From positions 1-51,599 of IMG/VR virus record IMGVR_UViG_3300048079_000024: 51,599 nucleotides of DNA; one strand, written 5' to 3'. The notes below the pieces were generated by a model, which was not told the origin of the DNA, did not search any database, and saw nothing but the letters and a program-made list of their open reading frames with translations. This document shows positions 23,483 to 32,100 of the stretch, piece after piece; position 1 is the first letter of the stretch; every line of letters begins with the position of its first letter. The DNA is from a virus. A program made the position numbers and the translations under genes.

Positions 23483-23952
23483 TGTTAGTCTACAAGCCAT
23501 CTCCCGAGCACGACATGGCCCTCGTGCGCTGGTGGATGGACCTGTATAACAGTGGCGAGATCGAGCGGGTCTTCTCACAGAGTGTCGTATCCTTCGTGGA
23601 CTTCCTCTCGCTGTTCCTGCCCCCGAAGACGCTCGTGTTCGAGCACGACGAGCTGGGAATCTGGCTCGCAGCCTGGTTCGATCCCGTCATGTCGGGCGCG
23701 TTCATGGGCTTCTGGATCGCTGAGCGAAAACGACGCACCCGAGATGCGTATAGAGCAGCCATGAAGATCTACGACCTCGCTCTCGCGGAGTGGCCGGTCC
23801 TCATCGGCGTCACGCGACAGAAAGAATTGCTGGACATCCACGAGAACATGGGCTACGTTTCCAATGGCACGATTCCCCACCTGTGGGATGGTCAGGACGC
23901 GTATGTGCTTTGTCTAACCAAGGAGAGTTTGCGTGGCAAAAGGCGGCGGTAA
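23482..23952 (+). CDS. GNAT-like protein (T7 gp13-like position), 156 aa
   Basis: ATG 23482 overlaps the nozzle stop (TGATG). Length and strand/helix order (ELGIWLAAWFDPVMSGAFMG, then RDAYRAAMKIYDLALAE) fit a GNAT fold. Phage proteins with this fold stand directly upstream of internal-core genes, as with T7 gp13 relatives. Catalytic acetyltransferase activity is not evident, because no clear Q/RxxGxG/A acetyl-CoA loop is seen. Confidence 0.65.
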   Translation: MLVYKPSPEHDMALVRWWMDLYNSGEIERVFSQSVVSFVDFLSLFLPPKTLVFEHDELGIWLAAWFDPVMSGAFMGFWIAERKRRTRDAYRAAMKIYDLALAEWPVLIGVTRQKELLDIHENMGYVSNGTIPHLWDGQDAYVLCLTKESLRGKRRR

Positions 23953-24466
23953 GGGTGGCGGCGGGGCTTCAACGAGTGGCAGTCAAGCCCTCGAAAACCT
24001 GACATCGCAGCTCACGGCTGAATCGGCTCCCTCACGCCAGGAGATGTTCCGTCAGGTGCTCGAAGGCTTGCAGACGGGAGGCATCGGCGCGCGCATTCCG
24101 ATTGTGTCGGCTGGTCAAGAAGCCTCCCGGCTTGCTACGTCTCGTGCGCTCCAGGGCACCACGGAAAGCCTGTCGCGCTCTCGCCTCGTCGGCACCCCAT
24201 TCGGGGAGCGCGTGCTTGCAGAGACTCGGATGGCTGGCGAGTTGGAGACGGCTGGTATTCCCACTCGTGATACTGCCCGCATCATCGAGACGTTTCCAGG
24301 GATCGCTACGGGCACAGCGACTCCCATCATTGGAGGGTTGGGCTCCCTTGCACAGACTCAAGCTAGCATGGTGAACACGCAGACTGCGGCGAAGGCGAGT
24401 CAGACGGGTGCCATGCTGAGTGCTGGCGGATCGATTGGTCGTGGATTCGTTGGCAGACCAAAGTAG
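23933..24466 (+). CDS. Internal virion protein B-like, 177 aa
   Basis: GTG 23933, preceded by AAGGAG within the end of the upstream gene. A Gly/Lys/Ser-rich N-terminus (AKGGGKGGGGASTSG) precedes Ala/Gly/Thr-rich helices, suiting a small ejected protein that enters the membrane, like T7 gp14. The function is assigned from order and composition. Confidence 0.6.
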   Translation: MAKGGGKGGGGASTSGSQALENLTSQLTAESAPSRQEMFRQVLEGLQTGGIGARIPIVSAGQEASRLATSRALQGTTESLSRSRLVGTPFGERVLAETRMAGELETAGIPTRDTARIIETFPGIATGTATPIIGGLGSLAQTQASMVNTQTAAKASQTGAMLSAGGSIGRGFVGRPK

Positions 24467-24476
24467 GAGGTGACGT

Positions 24477-25652
24477 ATGCCTGTTAGAGCAATCATGCCG
24501 CTGCTCGCTGTGCTTGGCCTGGGTGCTGCTGGGGGTTTCTCCGAGCGCACCGGGGAGATCCGCGAGGAACAACGGCGCAAGGACTTCGATTCGTTCAACG
24601 CCATCGTGAAAGCTGCGTCCGCTGCGGGTGAGACAGATTTCTTCACCCAAGAAACGATGAAGAGCTACAAGAAACTCGGAGGAGATGAGGGCTCATTCGA
24701 TGTGTTCCGACAGGTTGCCGCCGCCCCGCTCACACAGGAGCATCGTCAGACAATGCTCGCATCGATTCTTGCCGAGCGGGAGCAAGCAAAGACCAAGGGT
24801 GCCGTCGCTGGCGCGCAGCGTCAGGCTGTCGAGGAAGGTGGGCTGGAGGGGTTGACTCGTGAAGAGCGGGTCGGCCTCATCTCACCTGCGGCTGCTCAGG
24901 CTGGCATCGGCGCGAGACAAGTCACCGTGCAGGAGCAAGAGTTACCGATCAAGAGACAAGAAGTAGCAGTCAGGAGCCGACTCGCGGACATCCAGGATCG
25001 CCAGCTTACGCTCGAAGCCAAACTTGGGTTCGGGAAACTTGATGTAGCTAAGCAACTTGCAAATCTGGAGGGAACCAAGACTAAGCTACTAGGAGAACAA
25101 CTCCGTGGAAATCTCTCCGGCGAACTCATTACGAAAGGGGGGTTCCCTGCTGGTGAGGCAGCCGCACTCGCTGACCACATGCTCGGTCGCAAGACGATCA
25201 CTGATGAGAAACTGCTTGCGAAAGTGCCCGCAGCTCGTGCAGCTATGAGTGATGTCAACGGCAGGCTCTCGCAATCGCTCAACTTGAACCAGGAAGCGAA
25301 TAAGCTACTCGACAAGATCCAGCGTCCGGGTAAGGGCGTGACGATCTCTGCGGCGGATAAAGCGAGTGATGTTTCCCAGTTCAACTCGCTGATGATCGAG
25401 AGCTTGAAGCTGCGCGCGTCCGTGCAGCAGATGGACGACGCTGAGATCACTCGATACCTGAGAAACAATCTGAGGTTCTTCACGAAGAAGGGCGACATCG
25501 TTTCGTTCAATGAAGGTGAAGCGATGAAGCTTGGAGTAGAGGATTACATCACAGATCCCCGGCAATTCGGGCTCGGTGCTGAAAGCCTCGGTGACAGGCC
25601 GGGTTCGCGGAAGTTCCTCGGAGAGTTCACAGGCACAGCAGCGGGGCCGTAG
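24477..25652 (+). CDS. Internal virion protein C-like, 391 aa
   Basis: AGGAGGTGACGT upstream of ATG. After an N-terminal hydrophobic stretch (residues 5-20) the protein is mainly helical and charged, with Gln/Glu/Lys/Arg-rich middle repeats (QEQELPIKRQEVAVRSRLADIQ). T7 gp15-type core proteins have this character. It stops right at the start of the giant ejection protein. Confidence 0.62.
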   Translation: MPVRAIMPLLAVLGLGAAGGFSERTGEIREEQRRKDFDSFNAIVKAASAAGETDFFTQETMKSYKKLGGDEGSFDVFRQVAAAPLTQEHRQTMLASILAEREQAKTKGAVAGAQRQAVEEGGLEGLTREERVGLISPAAAQAGIGARQVTVQEQELPIKRQEVAVRSRLADIQDRQLTLEAKLGFGKLDVAKQLANLEGTKTKLLGEQLRGNLSGELITKGGFPAGEAAALADHMLGRKTITDEKLLAKVPAARAAMSDVNGRLSQSLNLNQEANKLLDKIQRPGKGVTISAADKASDVSQFNSLMIESLKLRASVQQMDDAEITRYLRNNLRFFTKKGDIVSFNEGEAMKLGVEDYITDPRQFGLGAESLGDRPGSRKFLGEFTGTAAGP

Positions 25653-28600
25653 ATGCCAGATCCGCATCCGCTCTTCCTGCAACTCCAGAAGATCACCCGC
25701 AGTCCCGAGTTTGCCCAAATCCCCGACCGCGAGAAGGTTGCCTCCGTCAGATCCTTCCTCGCTGCGAATCACGAACAGTTCGGTCAATTCAGTGATATGG
25801 ACCAATCGCTGCTCGCAGCGGACATCTTAAAGCAGGCTGCTCCAGGCATGGCCGAGCGCGTCGGGTCTGCTTTCCCGATACTCAGCAGCAGGGCCATTGC
25901 GGCGTACCGAGGCGAGGCAGTCCCCGGTGCGATGGGCATGGGTCTGGAACGTGGGCAAACATCGGGCGTCGTCGGCGTCGGTGAGGGGATAGCAGGCATC
26001 GAGATCCCTGAGACCGATCAGACCCGCGAACAGATTATCGCTGAACGCCGGAAAGCAATCGCAGAATCCCCCGCGTGGTCTCGTGCGGCTCTCTCAATGG
26101 TAGGCGAGATCACCGAACTCGCTGCCATCTTCGCCGTCGCGGGTCCAGTAGCCGACAAGATCGTGAGCACCGCCATGCGTCCCGTAGCCTCGATGACTGC
26201 CGAGGCATTCTTGAAGGGCTCCGAGACGTTGGCGCGCCAGGCGGCAACCCAAGCCTTCAAGACCCACGTTGCCAAGCGACTGACCACGGACGTACTCGCG
26301 GGCGAGATGTTCGGCATCCTCGATGCGATGGAGACTCAGCAGATCCGCCCGCTCGATCAGTTCATTGTGAACCCGCTGGCGATGGCGTCCCTTGGTGCAG
26401 CATTCATGGGCGCAGGTCGAGCGATGCGTCGATTCGGTCCCCTTCGCATTCAGGAAGCTCAGCAGTTCACACAGATCGATCCCAGCCTCCAGGGTGTCGC
26501 GCGCGAGGGCCAGCGATTCGTGAACCTCCTGGCCGATCGCATGAAGATGCCCCGTGATGAGGCGGGCGAGATGGTCTTCAAGACGATGACGGGCACCGCG
26601 TCTGTTGATGAGATGTACGTCGTCCGCAATTTGCTACAGGCCAACCCTGAGTTCCTGAAAGATGAGTTCGGGCTGCACCTCGTCCGCATGATGAAGCCCG
26701 TGTTGCAGACGAACATTCGCGTTGCTGATGTCTCCCCGTCTATCACTTTCGAGGAGGTTCGCACACGGCGCGAGCAGACGGTGCGCCCCCGCAGCGTGGA
26801 CGTAGCCGAGTTTGAAACGCTGGCTCAACGTGCTCGGAATGGAGAGATCCGTATTCTGAACGCAGAAGGCCCCGAAGAGTTAGTCGGTCGCTTCCGTCCG
26901 ACCGGGCCGACCGCTGAGGCTCCCGTGCCCACCGTTGCACAGGGCACCGAACCCTTCCCGACTGCCGCGAGTGTCGCTGCGGGCCGGACTGAGGGCGCAC
27001 CTGGGCCTCGCCCAATGGAGCCTGAGCCCACGATCCTCGGTCAGCGTCCTGAGCCAGCACTGGCTCCCACAGCCGCCGATGTCGCTCGTCAGAGGGCCGG
27101 GATGCCTCCCACACCGGCCCCCATCGGTCCTGAGCCATCTCCCATCCTTGGACCCTCTGGCGAGCGGCTGTTTCGTGACCGGCTGATCGAGTCGCCCCGT
27201 GCCACCGAGATGTCTCCTGCTGAGAGCATCGAGCGGGTTGTCCTGATGCCCACGGCGTTTGATGTGGCGGCTGCGCGGGCCGATCGGATCACTACGCCCG
27301 CCCTGACGGACCCCACACGCCTACCCCCGAACCCCGAGGGCTTCCTGCTGGATCTAGGCTATAACGTGTCAGCCTTGCAACCCAGCCAAAAGACGCGGTT
27401 TCTCGCCGATGTTGACCGCCTAATGGACATCGAGCTGGCTTACCGAGGCGTCGATTCAACCGGCATGAGCCAGGCCGAGAAGACGAGGCTCATCCAGATT
27501 GTGCCCCGCGAGCCCCCAGGCCCCTCTCCTGGGGCGATCATCCCCGTCACCACCACAGATGCTCCGTCTGGTCCCCTGGTCCCTGGAGGTCAGGCCAAGG
27601 TCATCAGTGTGGGAGATCCCCGAGGGGTGGCCCTGACTAGCCGGGGAAGAACGATCGTCACCCCACCCCGAGCAGACGGCAGCGTGACCATGCCCAAGGA
27701 GCTGCTGGCCGAGGGAGCCCGACCAGGCGCACCCGTGGGGGAGATCCCCCTCGAACTCGTCAGCAAGCTCCGCCAGGGTTCAGAGGTCGTCACGATCCCG
27801 CGTACTCGACCTGGAGATCCTGAGCGTCGGCTCATCACGAATCCCACACCCGAGAGCGACACCCTCACTGTGACCGATCAGGTGACAGGCGAATCTTTCA
27901 CCGTGACGATGGATCACATGGTAGATCTCCTGCGCTCGGGTCAGATTGCCCCGTGGCGTCCGGGCATTTCATTCTCGACCAGCGAGCAGCTTGTCGGGGA
28001 TGCCCGCACGATCAATCAGACGATGCGGGGCATGAAGAAGTCTGACCCCGCACAATTCCGCGAGCTGGACAATCGCCTGTCTGCGATCATCACCGAGTTG
28101 CAGCGTCGCTCGGGTCGCCTCGGAGATCCCATCCCTACAACCGAGAAGAAAGTCAGCTCGATGTTGAAGATTCTGTCTGAGCAGCGGGGCGCGGTGAACT
28201 TTGGCACGCAGGGCGAACCCCTGCCCACTCGCTTGACCCGACTCCCCAAGGATAGCCTCGTGGGGTCTGAGGCAGGCGTGATCGGCGGCACGGCATCTAT
28301 GGCCGAAGATGGCCGCATCGTCGTGAAGATCCCGTTCGGGGGTGATCGAGGCACGATGACCGTGGTGTATGCCAACGAAGCTGCCGCCGACATGGGCCTG
28401 CGGGACATCATGGCGCAGCAGCTAGAACACACCCGCCTGACCGAGATCGCCGAGCGTGCGGCCACCACGCGACGGCTGACGCCCCCCTCATCGAACCCGC
28501 CCCCGAGCGTGCTTGATCCCACGGGCGAACTTGATCGTGTCATCCACGGGGAGAACGCCGCTCCCATGAACAGCCCTGCCTGGTTTGCCAACGGCAAAGA

Positions 28601-30452
28601 GTTTCCCCTGGAGAAGTTCATCCTGCCTGCGGAGTCAAAGCTGATCCGCCTCGGCGAAGAGGGCCGCAAGCTCCGAGACTTGCTCGTGCAGACCCGTGAT
28701 ATGTGGGAGATGTCCACGGGCCGGGATGTCGTCGCTACCGAGCGCACCCTTGCTCGATTGAACAAAGCTGACATCTTGCCTGGACCCAAGGGTGAGAAGA
28801 GTCTGTTCTACCGTATGATTGAGGACGGCGAAGCAGGCCCCGCAGAGGTCCACGGCGCGTACCGTGAGCTGCGGGCCATCCTCGATCGTCAGTACGAGTC
28901 AGGCCGCATGCTGCTTCCCGACCTCGCCCCCTTCGAGGCGAACTACATGCCCCACCGTTTCGAGTGGGAGAAGATCACGAACGTCCGCTCGCGGGAGTTT
29001 GGGCGATTCGTGCAGGGGCTCATGGACAGCCAGAGCATCTCGAAGGGAGAAGCAGAGAATCTTGCTGCCCGCATCCTAGAGAAGCGTCGGGGTGCGCGCA
29101 TTAGTGGGTCACTGGAGAAGGACCGAATCAATCTACCCGGCTACATCACGGACACCCGGCGCGCGATGGTGGCGACGATCAGTATGAACAATCGCCGACT
29201 CGCGGAGGCTCAGGTACTCGGGCCGAACTATGAGCGTGCCCTCGATGCCATCAGCAAGATCCGCAATCAGTACGGAGACTACGCAGGGGACTACGCGAAA
29301 TCCATCTTCGAGCTGGAGACAGGACTGCGCCAGCCACAGATGTCCTCGATCACCCGTGGGCTCATCAAGTGGCAGGCGGCGAAGCTCTCTCTCTCGGTGA
29401 TGGCGAATGCTACCCAGCCTGCGAACACCCTCATGCGGACGAACCTCTCCGCTTTCTCTCGCGCACTGTTTGACGTAGTGAAGAATCCAAAGCGTGCTGC
29501 CGAGGAGGCGCGTGGCGTTGGTGCGGTCGCCTACGACCTACTCTCGGAACTGATGGGAGAAGGAATCCGCGTCCCTTACGAGGGGACCGCAGCGACCGTG
29601 TTCGGGAAGGGGAAAGCTGCCATCGAGCAGATGTCCACGTCATTGTTCAACCTCGTCGAGACGTACTCGAATCGTTCCATTTCTGTGAAGGCAGGTCAGT
29701 ATTACTTCGATCAGCAAGTGGCTGCGCTCAAGCTGAATCCCACGCATGCTCGGACGATCGCCCGCCTGCGTGAGATGGGCTTCTCGAAGGATACTGTATT
29801 GAAGGCTGCCGAGGGTGATCTGAATGTGATGCGGGATCTCGCCGGGAAGCGGATCTCCGACTCGACCCAGTTCCGGGGCACCCCGTTGAAGATGCCTCTG
29901 TTCGCCAGCGAATCCGAGTTCGGGCGTCTCGCATACCAATTCAAAACTTTCGCCGTCAACCAAGCTCGGTTCGTCATCAACGAGCTGACGGCGTACAAGC
30001 GGGGGGATTTGCCACGGACGCTGCGTGCCCTCGCGGTCCTGACGACGGTGTACCCGACTGCGGGCATCGGCATCAACCGTGCGCGCAAGTTCCTCATGGG
30101 GCCAACTATTGCCTCAGACGCCATCGACCAAGCGTTTGAAGACCCCACCTTCCGTAACTGGCTCATCGCGGGCACCTACGCGCTCACCATGTCCGGCGCA
30201 CTCGGGATCACTGCTGACATCGCGGCAACTGCGGCCAGCGGCAATGAGTTTGCCCTGCGGCAGTTCGCTATTCCACCTGCGGCGAGTACCATGTTGAACA
30301 TGGCGAGCATTGCTGGCTCTGTGGTCCGTGGCACCCTGAATCAAGATCCCGAAGACTTCGAGAAAGCCTCACGCACATTCGCCCGCGAGTTCGGTGGACT
30401 CGGGCTCACCGCCAGCAAGGCAGTGTTCGGGGAGGCAGGTCTCGGCGAGTAG
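25653..30452 (+). CDS. Giant internal virion/ejection protein, 1599 aa
   Basis: The largest gene of the window. The N-terminal 400 residues are helical. Residues about 400-680 hold Pro/Ala/Thr-rich linkers with repeats of PTAxxVAxxR. The C-terminal 600 residues are helical, with hydrophobic segments near the end (WLIAGTYALTMSGALGITADIAA). Order and size match T7 gp16-type ejection proteins, which form a channel across the cell envelope. No lytic transglycosylase motif was noticed. It ends with TAG directly against the opposite operon. Confidence 0.75.
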   Translation: MPDPHPLFLQLQKITRSPEFAQIPDREKVASVRSFLAANHEQFGQFSDMDQSLLAADILKQAAPGMAERVGSAFPILSSRAIAAYRGEAVPGAMGMGLERGQTSGVVGVGEGIAGIEIPETDQTREQIIAERRKAIAESPAWSRAALSMVGEITELAAIFAVAGPVADKIVSTAMRPVASMTAEAFLKGSETLARQAATQAFKTHVAKRLTTDVLAGEMFGILDAMETQQIRPLDQFIVNPLAMASLGAAFMGAGRAMRRFGPLRIQEAQQFTQIDPSLQGVAREGQRFVNLLADRMKMPRDEAGEMVFKTMTGTASVDEMYVVRNLLQANPEFLKDEFGLHLVRMMKPVLQTNIRVADVSPSITFEEVRTRREQTVRPRSVDVAEFETLAQRARNGEIRILNAEGPEELVGRFRPTGPTAEAPVPTVAQGTEPFPTAASVAAGRTEGAPGPRPMEPEPTILGQRPEPALAPTAADVARQRAGMPPTPAPIGPEPSPILGPSGERLFRDRLIESPRATEMSPAESIERVVLMPTAFDVAAARADRITTPALTDPTRLPPNPEGFLLDLGYNVSALQPSQKTRFLADVDRLMDIELAYRGVDSTGMSQAEKTRLIQIVPREPPGPSPGAIIPVTTTDAPSGPLVPGGQAKVISVGDPRGVALTSRGRTIVTPPRADGSVTMPKELLAEGARPGAPVGEIPLELVSKLRQGSEVVTIPRTRPGDPERRLITNPTPESDTLTVTDQVTGESFTVTMDHMVDLLRSGQIAPWRPGISFSTSEQLVGDARTINQTMRGMKKSDPAQFRELDNRLSAIITELQRRSGRLGDPIPTTEKKVSSMLKILSEQRGAVNFGTQGEPLPTRLTRLPKDSLVGSEAGVIGGTASMAEDGRIVVKIPFGGDRGTMTVVYANEAAADMGLRDIMAQQLEHTRLTEIAERAATTRRLTPPSSNPPPSVLDPTGELDRVIHGENAAPMNSPAWFANGKEFPLEKFILPAESKLIRLGEEGRKLRDLLVQTRDMWEMSTGRDVVATERTLARLNKADILPGPKGEKSLFYRMIEDGEAGPAEVHGAYRELRAILDRQYESGRMLLPDLAPFEANYMPHRFEWEKITNVRSREFGRFVQGLMDSQSISKGEAENLAARILEKRRGARISGSLEKDRINLPGYITDTRRAMVATISMNNRRLAEAQVLGPNYERALDAISKIRNQYGDYAGDYAKSIFELETGLRQPQMSSITRGLIKWQAAKLSLSVMANATQPANTLMRTNLSAFSRALFDVVKNPKRAAEEARGVGAVAYDLLSELMGEGIRVPYEGTAATVFGKGKAAIEQMSTSLFNLVETYSNRSISVKAGQYYFDQQVAALKLNPTHARTIARLREMGFSKDTVLKAAEGDLNVMRDLAGKRISDSTQFRGTPLKMPLFASESEFGRLAYQFKTFAVNQARFVINELTAYKRGDLPRTLRALAVLTTVYPTAGIGINRARKFLMGPTIASDAIDQAFEDPTFRNWLIAGTYALTMSGALGITADIAATAASGNEFALRQFAIPPAASTMLNMASIAGSVVRGTLNQDPEDFEKASRTFAREFGGLGLTASKAVFGEAGLGE

Positions 30453-30623
30453 TCACTGTTTTCTTTCCTTCCATGCCTTCACCAAATCTAAGATACTGTC
30501 TATCCTCCTCAAGATTGCGTCCTGAAATGGCCCAGGTTGGAGTCCCCCAGCTACGCCGAGAAGCTGATCTATATATTCCTTAATCCACTCTAAGGAAATG
30601 GTGCTCTCTACCACGTAGACCAC
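30453..30623 (-). CDS. Small helical protein at the operon end, 56 aa
   Basis: GTG 30623 (or GTG 30614) gives VVYVVESTISLEWIKEYIDQ followed by a second amphipathic helix ending KAWKERKQ. It overlaps the upstream gene by 16 nt. Its stop abuts the late operon stop with no gap. No ribosome-binding site is convincing, so expression would rely on coupling. Confidence 0.45.
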   Translation of the reverse strand: MVYVVESTISLEWIKEYIDQLLGVAGGLQPGPFQDAILRRIDSILDLVKAWKERKQ

Positions 30624-30790
30624 CCTGCCATGTTCGCTTTCAGGAAGCAGCCTGTCTTCACCAGGCCATCCGACACCGCCGTGTACGTGAAGATGAGCAT
30701 GGTTTCGTTGTCCACGGTAATGTGGACGCTCCTGAATGTGTACGTCTCCCCCATCTGTGTGAAGATGCACAATCCCATTGCTAGCCCCAT
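30608..30790 (-). CDS. Small protein downstream of the DUF3987 gene, 60 aa
   Basis: ATG 30790 overlaps the upstream stop (TGATG), with GGAGGAG about 10 nt before it. Composition is mixed hydrophobic, with predicted beta strands (FRSVHITVDNETMLIFTYTAV) resembling a small beta domain. Unknown function. Confidence 0.6.
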   Translation of the reverse strand: MGLAMGLCIFTQMGETYTFRSVHITVDNETMLIFTYTAVSDGLVKTGCFLKANMAGWSTW

Positions 30791-32004
30791 CACTTCTGCT
30801 CCTCCTCCACCTCCACCTTCCTGACCCCACGCCAGGCGTACAGTGTTCCCCCTCGTCCCGTCTCCGTCGTGCTCCGCATGATTTGCTTCCCTTGCAGAAG
30901 CGTATTGATGGCCGACCGCACTTGATCCGCTGTTGCCCCCGTGGTCCGCAGCAAATGTGAATGCGTGATCCGCCCGTGCCGCTTGATGAGATCCGCGATC
31001 TTGTACGCCATCTCATTGTCCGGGGTGATCTTCGCGGCTTGCATGACCCGTGGTAGGTTTCGGGAGGCATCCGCTGCGAGCTTCTGTCCTGCGGCAATAT
31101 GGTGCTTGTCAATCACGAGTGAGCTGTTGTCCGCGAGGGACGCCACCATCGCAAACTTCAGCAGCATGTCGTGTTCCCGGCTCCAGGTGGCCTCCATCTG
31201 TGGGCTGTCTGGCTTCGGGCGTTGCATGTACCAGTAGTGCTCTCGCTCGATCGCCTGCGCTGTCTTCTGGAATTGCCCTTTCAGCATGGTGATCTCATGC
31301 AGCCGGGCGACGAGATGCTCGGACACCTCCTCCACATCAGGCGGGTACGTGATCTCGGGCACCCGCTTTTCGTAGTCGCGTGTAGCATGAATGACAGAGA
31401 TCCGGGCGAACGCGCCCCCATGCACCTCATCAGGTCTTACTGAGTGCATCAGCCAATCTAACGTGGAGCCTGCGATCCAGTTCAAGCACGGACTCTTCAC
31501 CACCACGTGCCCGGATGTCACCGTACCCTCGTGTATATCCCCGTAGTCCTCGCCCTCCCACAGTTTCGTCATGGTCTTCATAAAAGCCTGAGCGACATCA
31601 CCGCTCCCTACATCAGCGGATAGTTCAGGATTGACGAGGTACATTACTCGCCGCTCTTTCTTGCTCAAGTATCGGGTGAGATGCTGCCCCGTGGTCTTGC
31701 CCACGTACCGATGCACGAGGGGCACCCGCTCGATGAGCCGGAGCGCGGTCTTGATCGCCTGCCCCTTGCCCGAGCCTGAAGCCCCAACGAGGATCGTATA
31801 CATGTTCGGGAAGATCCGGGCGGTACGAAACTTCTGCGTCCACACGCGGTCCCCGGCACACGCGGCGATCATCGAGATGCAGGACCAGAGGTAATACTCG
31901 TCTGGTACTTCGCTCTCGCCGACGTGGTGCATGAATAGAGATATAAGGTTGCCCGTCTCCTCAAGCGCACTTTTCATCGGGTCGCTTCGTCTTGAAGGGG
32001 ACAC
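30790..32004 (-). CDS. DUF3987-like P-loop ATPase / replicative helicase-type protein
   Basis: Of 404 residues, the N-terminal half carries Walker A GASGSGKGQ (about residues 74-82) and later acidic motifs in an RecA-like order. The C-terminal part ends in a winged-helix-like region (HGRITHSHLLRTTGATADQVRSAINTLL). DUF3987 proteins stand near phage replication genes and are thought to be helicases or helicase-primase partners. GTG 32004 or ATG 31977 may start it; neither has a strong ribosome-binding site. Confidence 0.72.
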   Translation of the reverse strand: MSPSRRSDPMKSALEETGNLISLFMHHVGESEVPDEYYLWSCISMIAACAGDRVWTQKFRTARIFPNMYTILVGASGSGKGQAIKTALRLIERVPLVHRYVGKTTGQHLTRYLSKKERRVMYLVNPELSADVGSGDVAQAFMKTMTKLWEGEDYGDIHEGTVTSGHVVVKSPCLNWIAGSTLDWLMHSVRPDEVHGGAFARISVIHATRDYEKRVPEITYPPDVEEVSEHLVARLHEITMLKGQFQKTAQAIEREHYWYMQRPKPDSPQMEATWSREHDMLLKFAMVASLADNSSLVIDKHHIAAGQKLAADASRNLPRVMQAAKITPDNEMAYKIADLIKRHGRITHSHLLRTTGATADQVRSAINTLLQGKQIMRSTTETGRGGTLYAWRGVRKVEVEEEQK

Positions 32005-32058
32005 CGAGGGCGACCATCAATTTACACCTGTGGTGGAGAATGCTCCTTACGTCTTGGT

Positions 32059-32100
32059 GGCAGTATGAGCAGTGATGTAGTCTGTCCTCACAATACTGCC
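32059..32100 (-). terminator. Inverted repeat after the polymerase gene
   Basis: GGCAGTAT and ATACTGCC (perfect 8 bp) flank 26 nt that can form an inner GTGA/TCAC stem. It touches the polymerase stop. There is no T run. It may lower read-through into the ATPase gene or stabilise the mRNA. The rest of 32005-32099 holds no clear gene. Confidence 0.45.
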
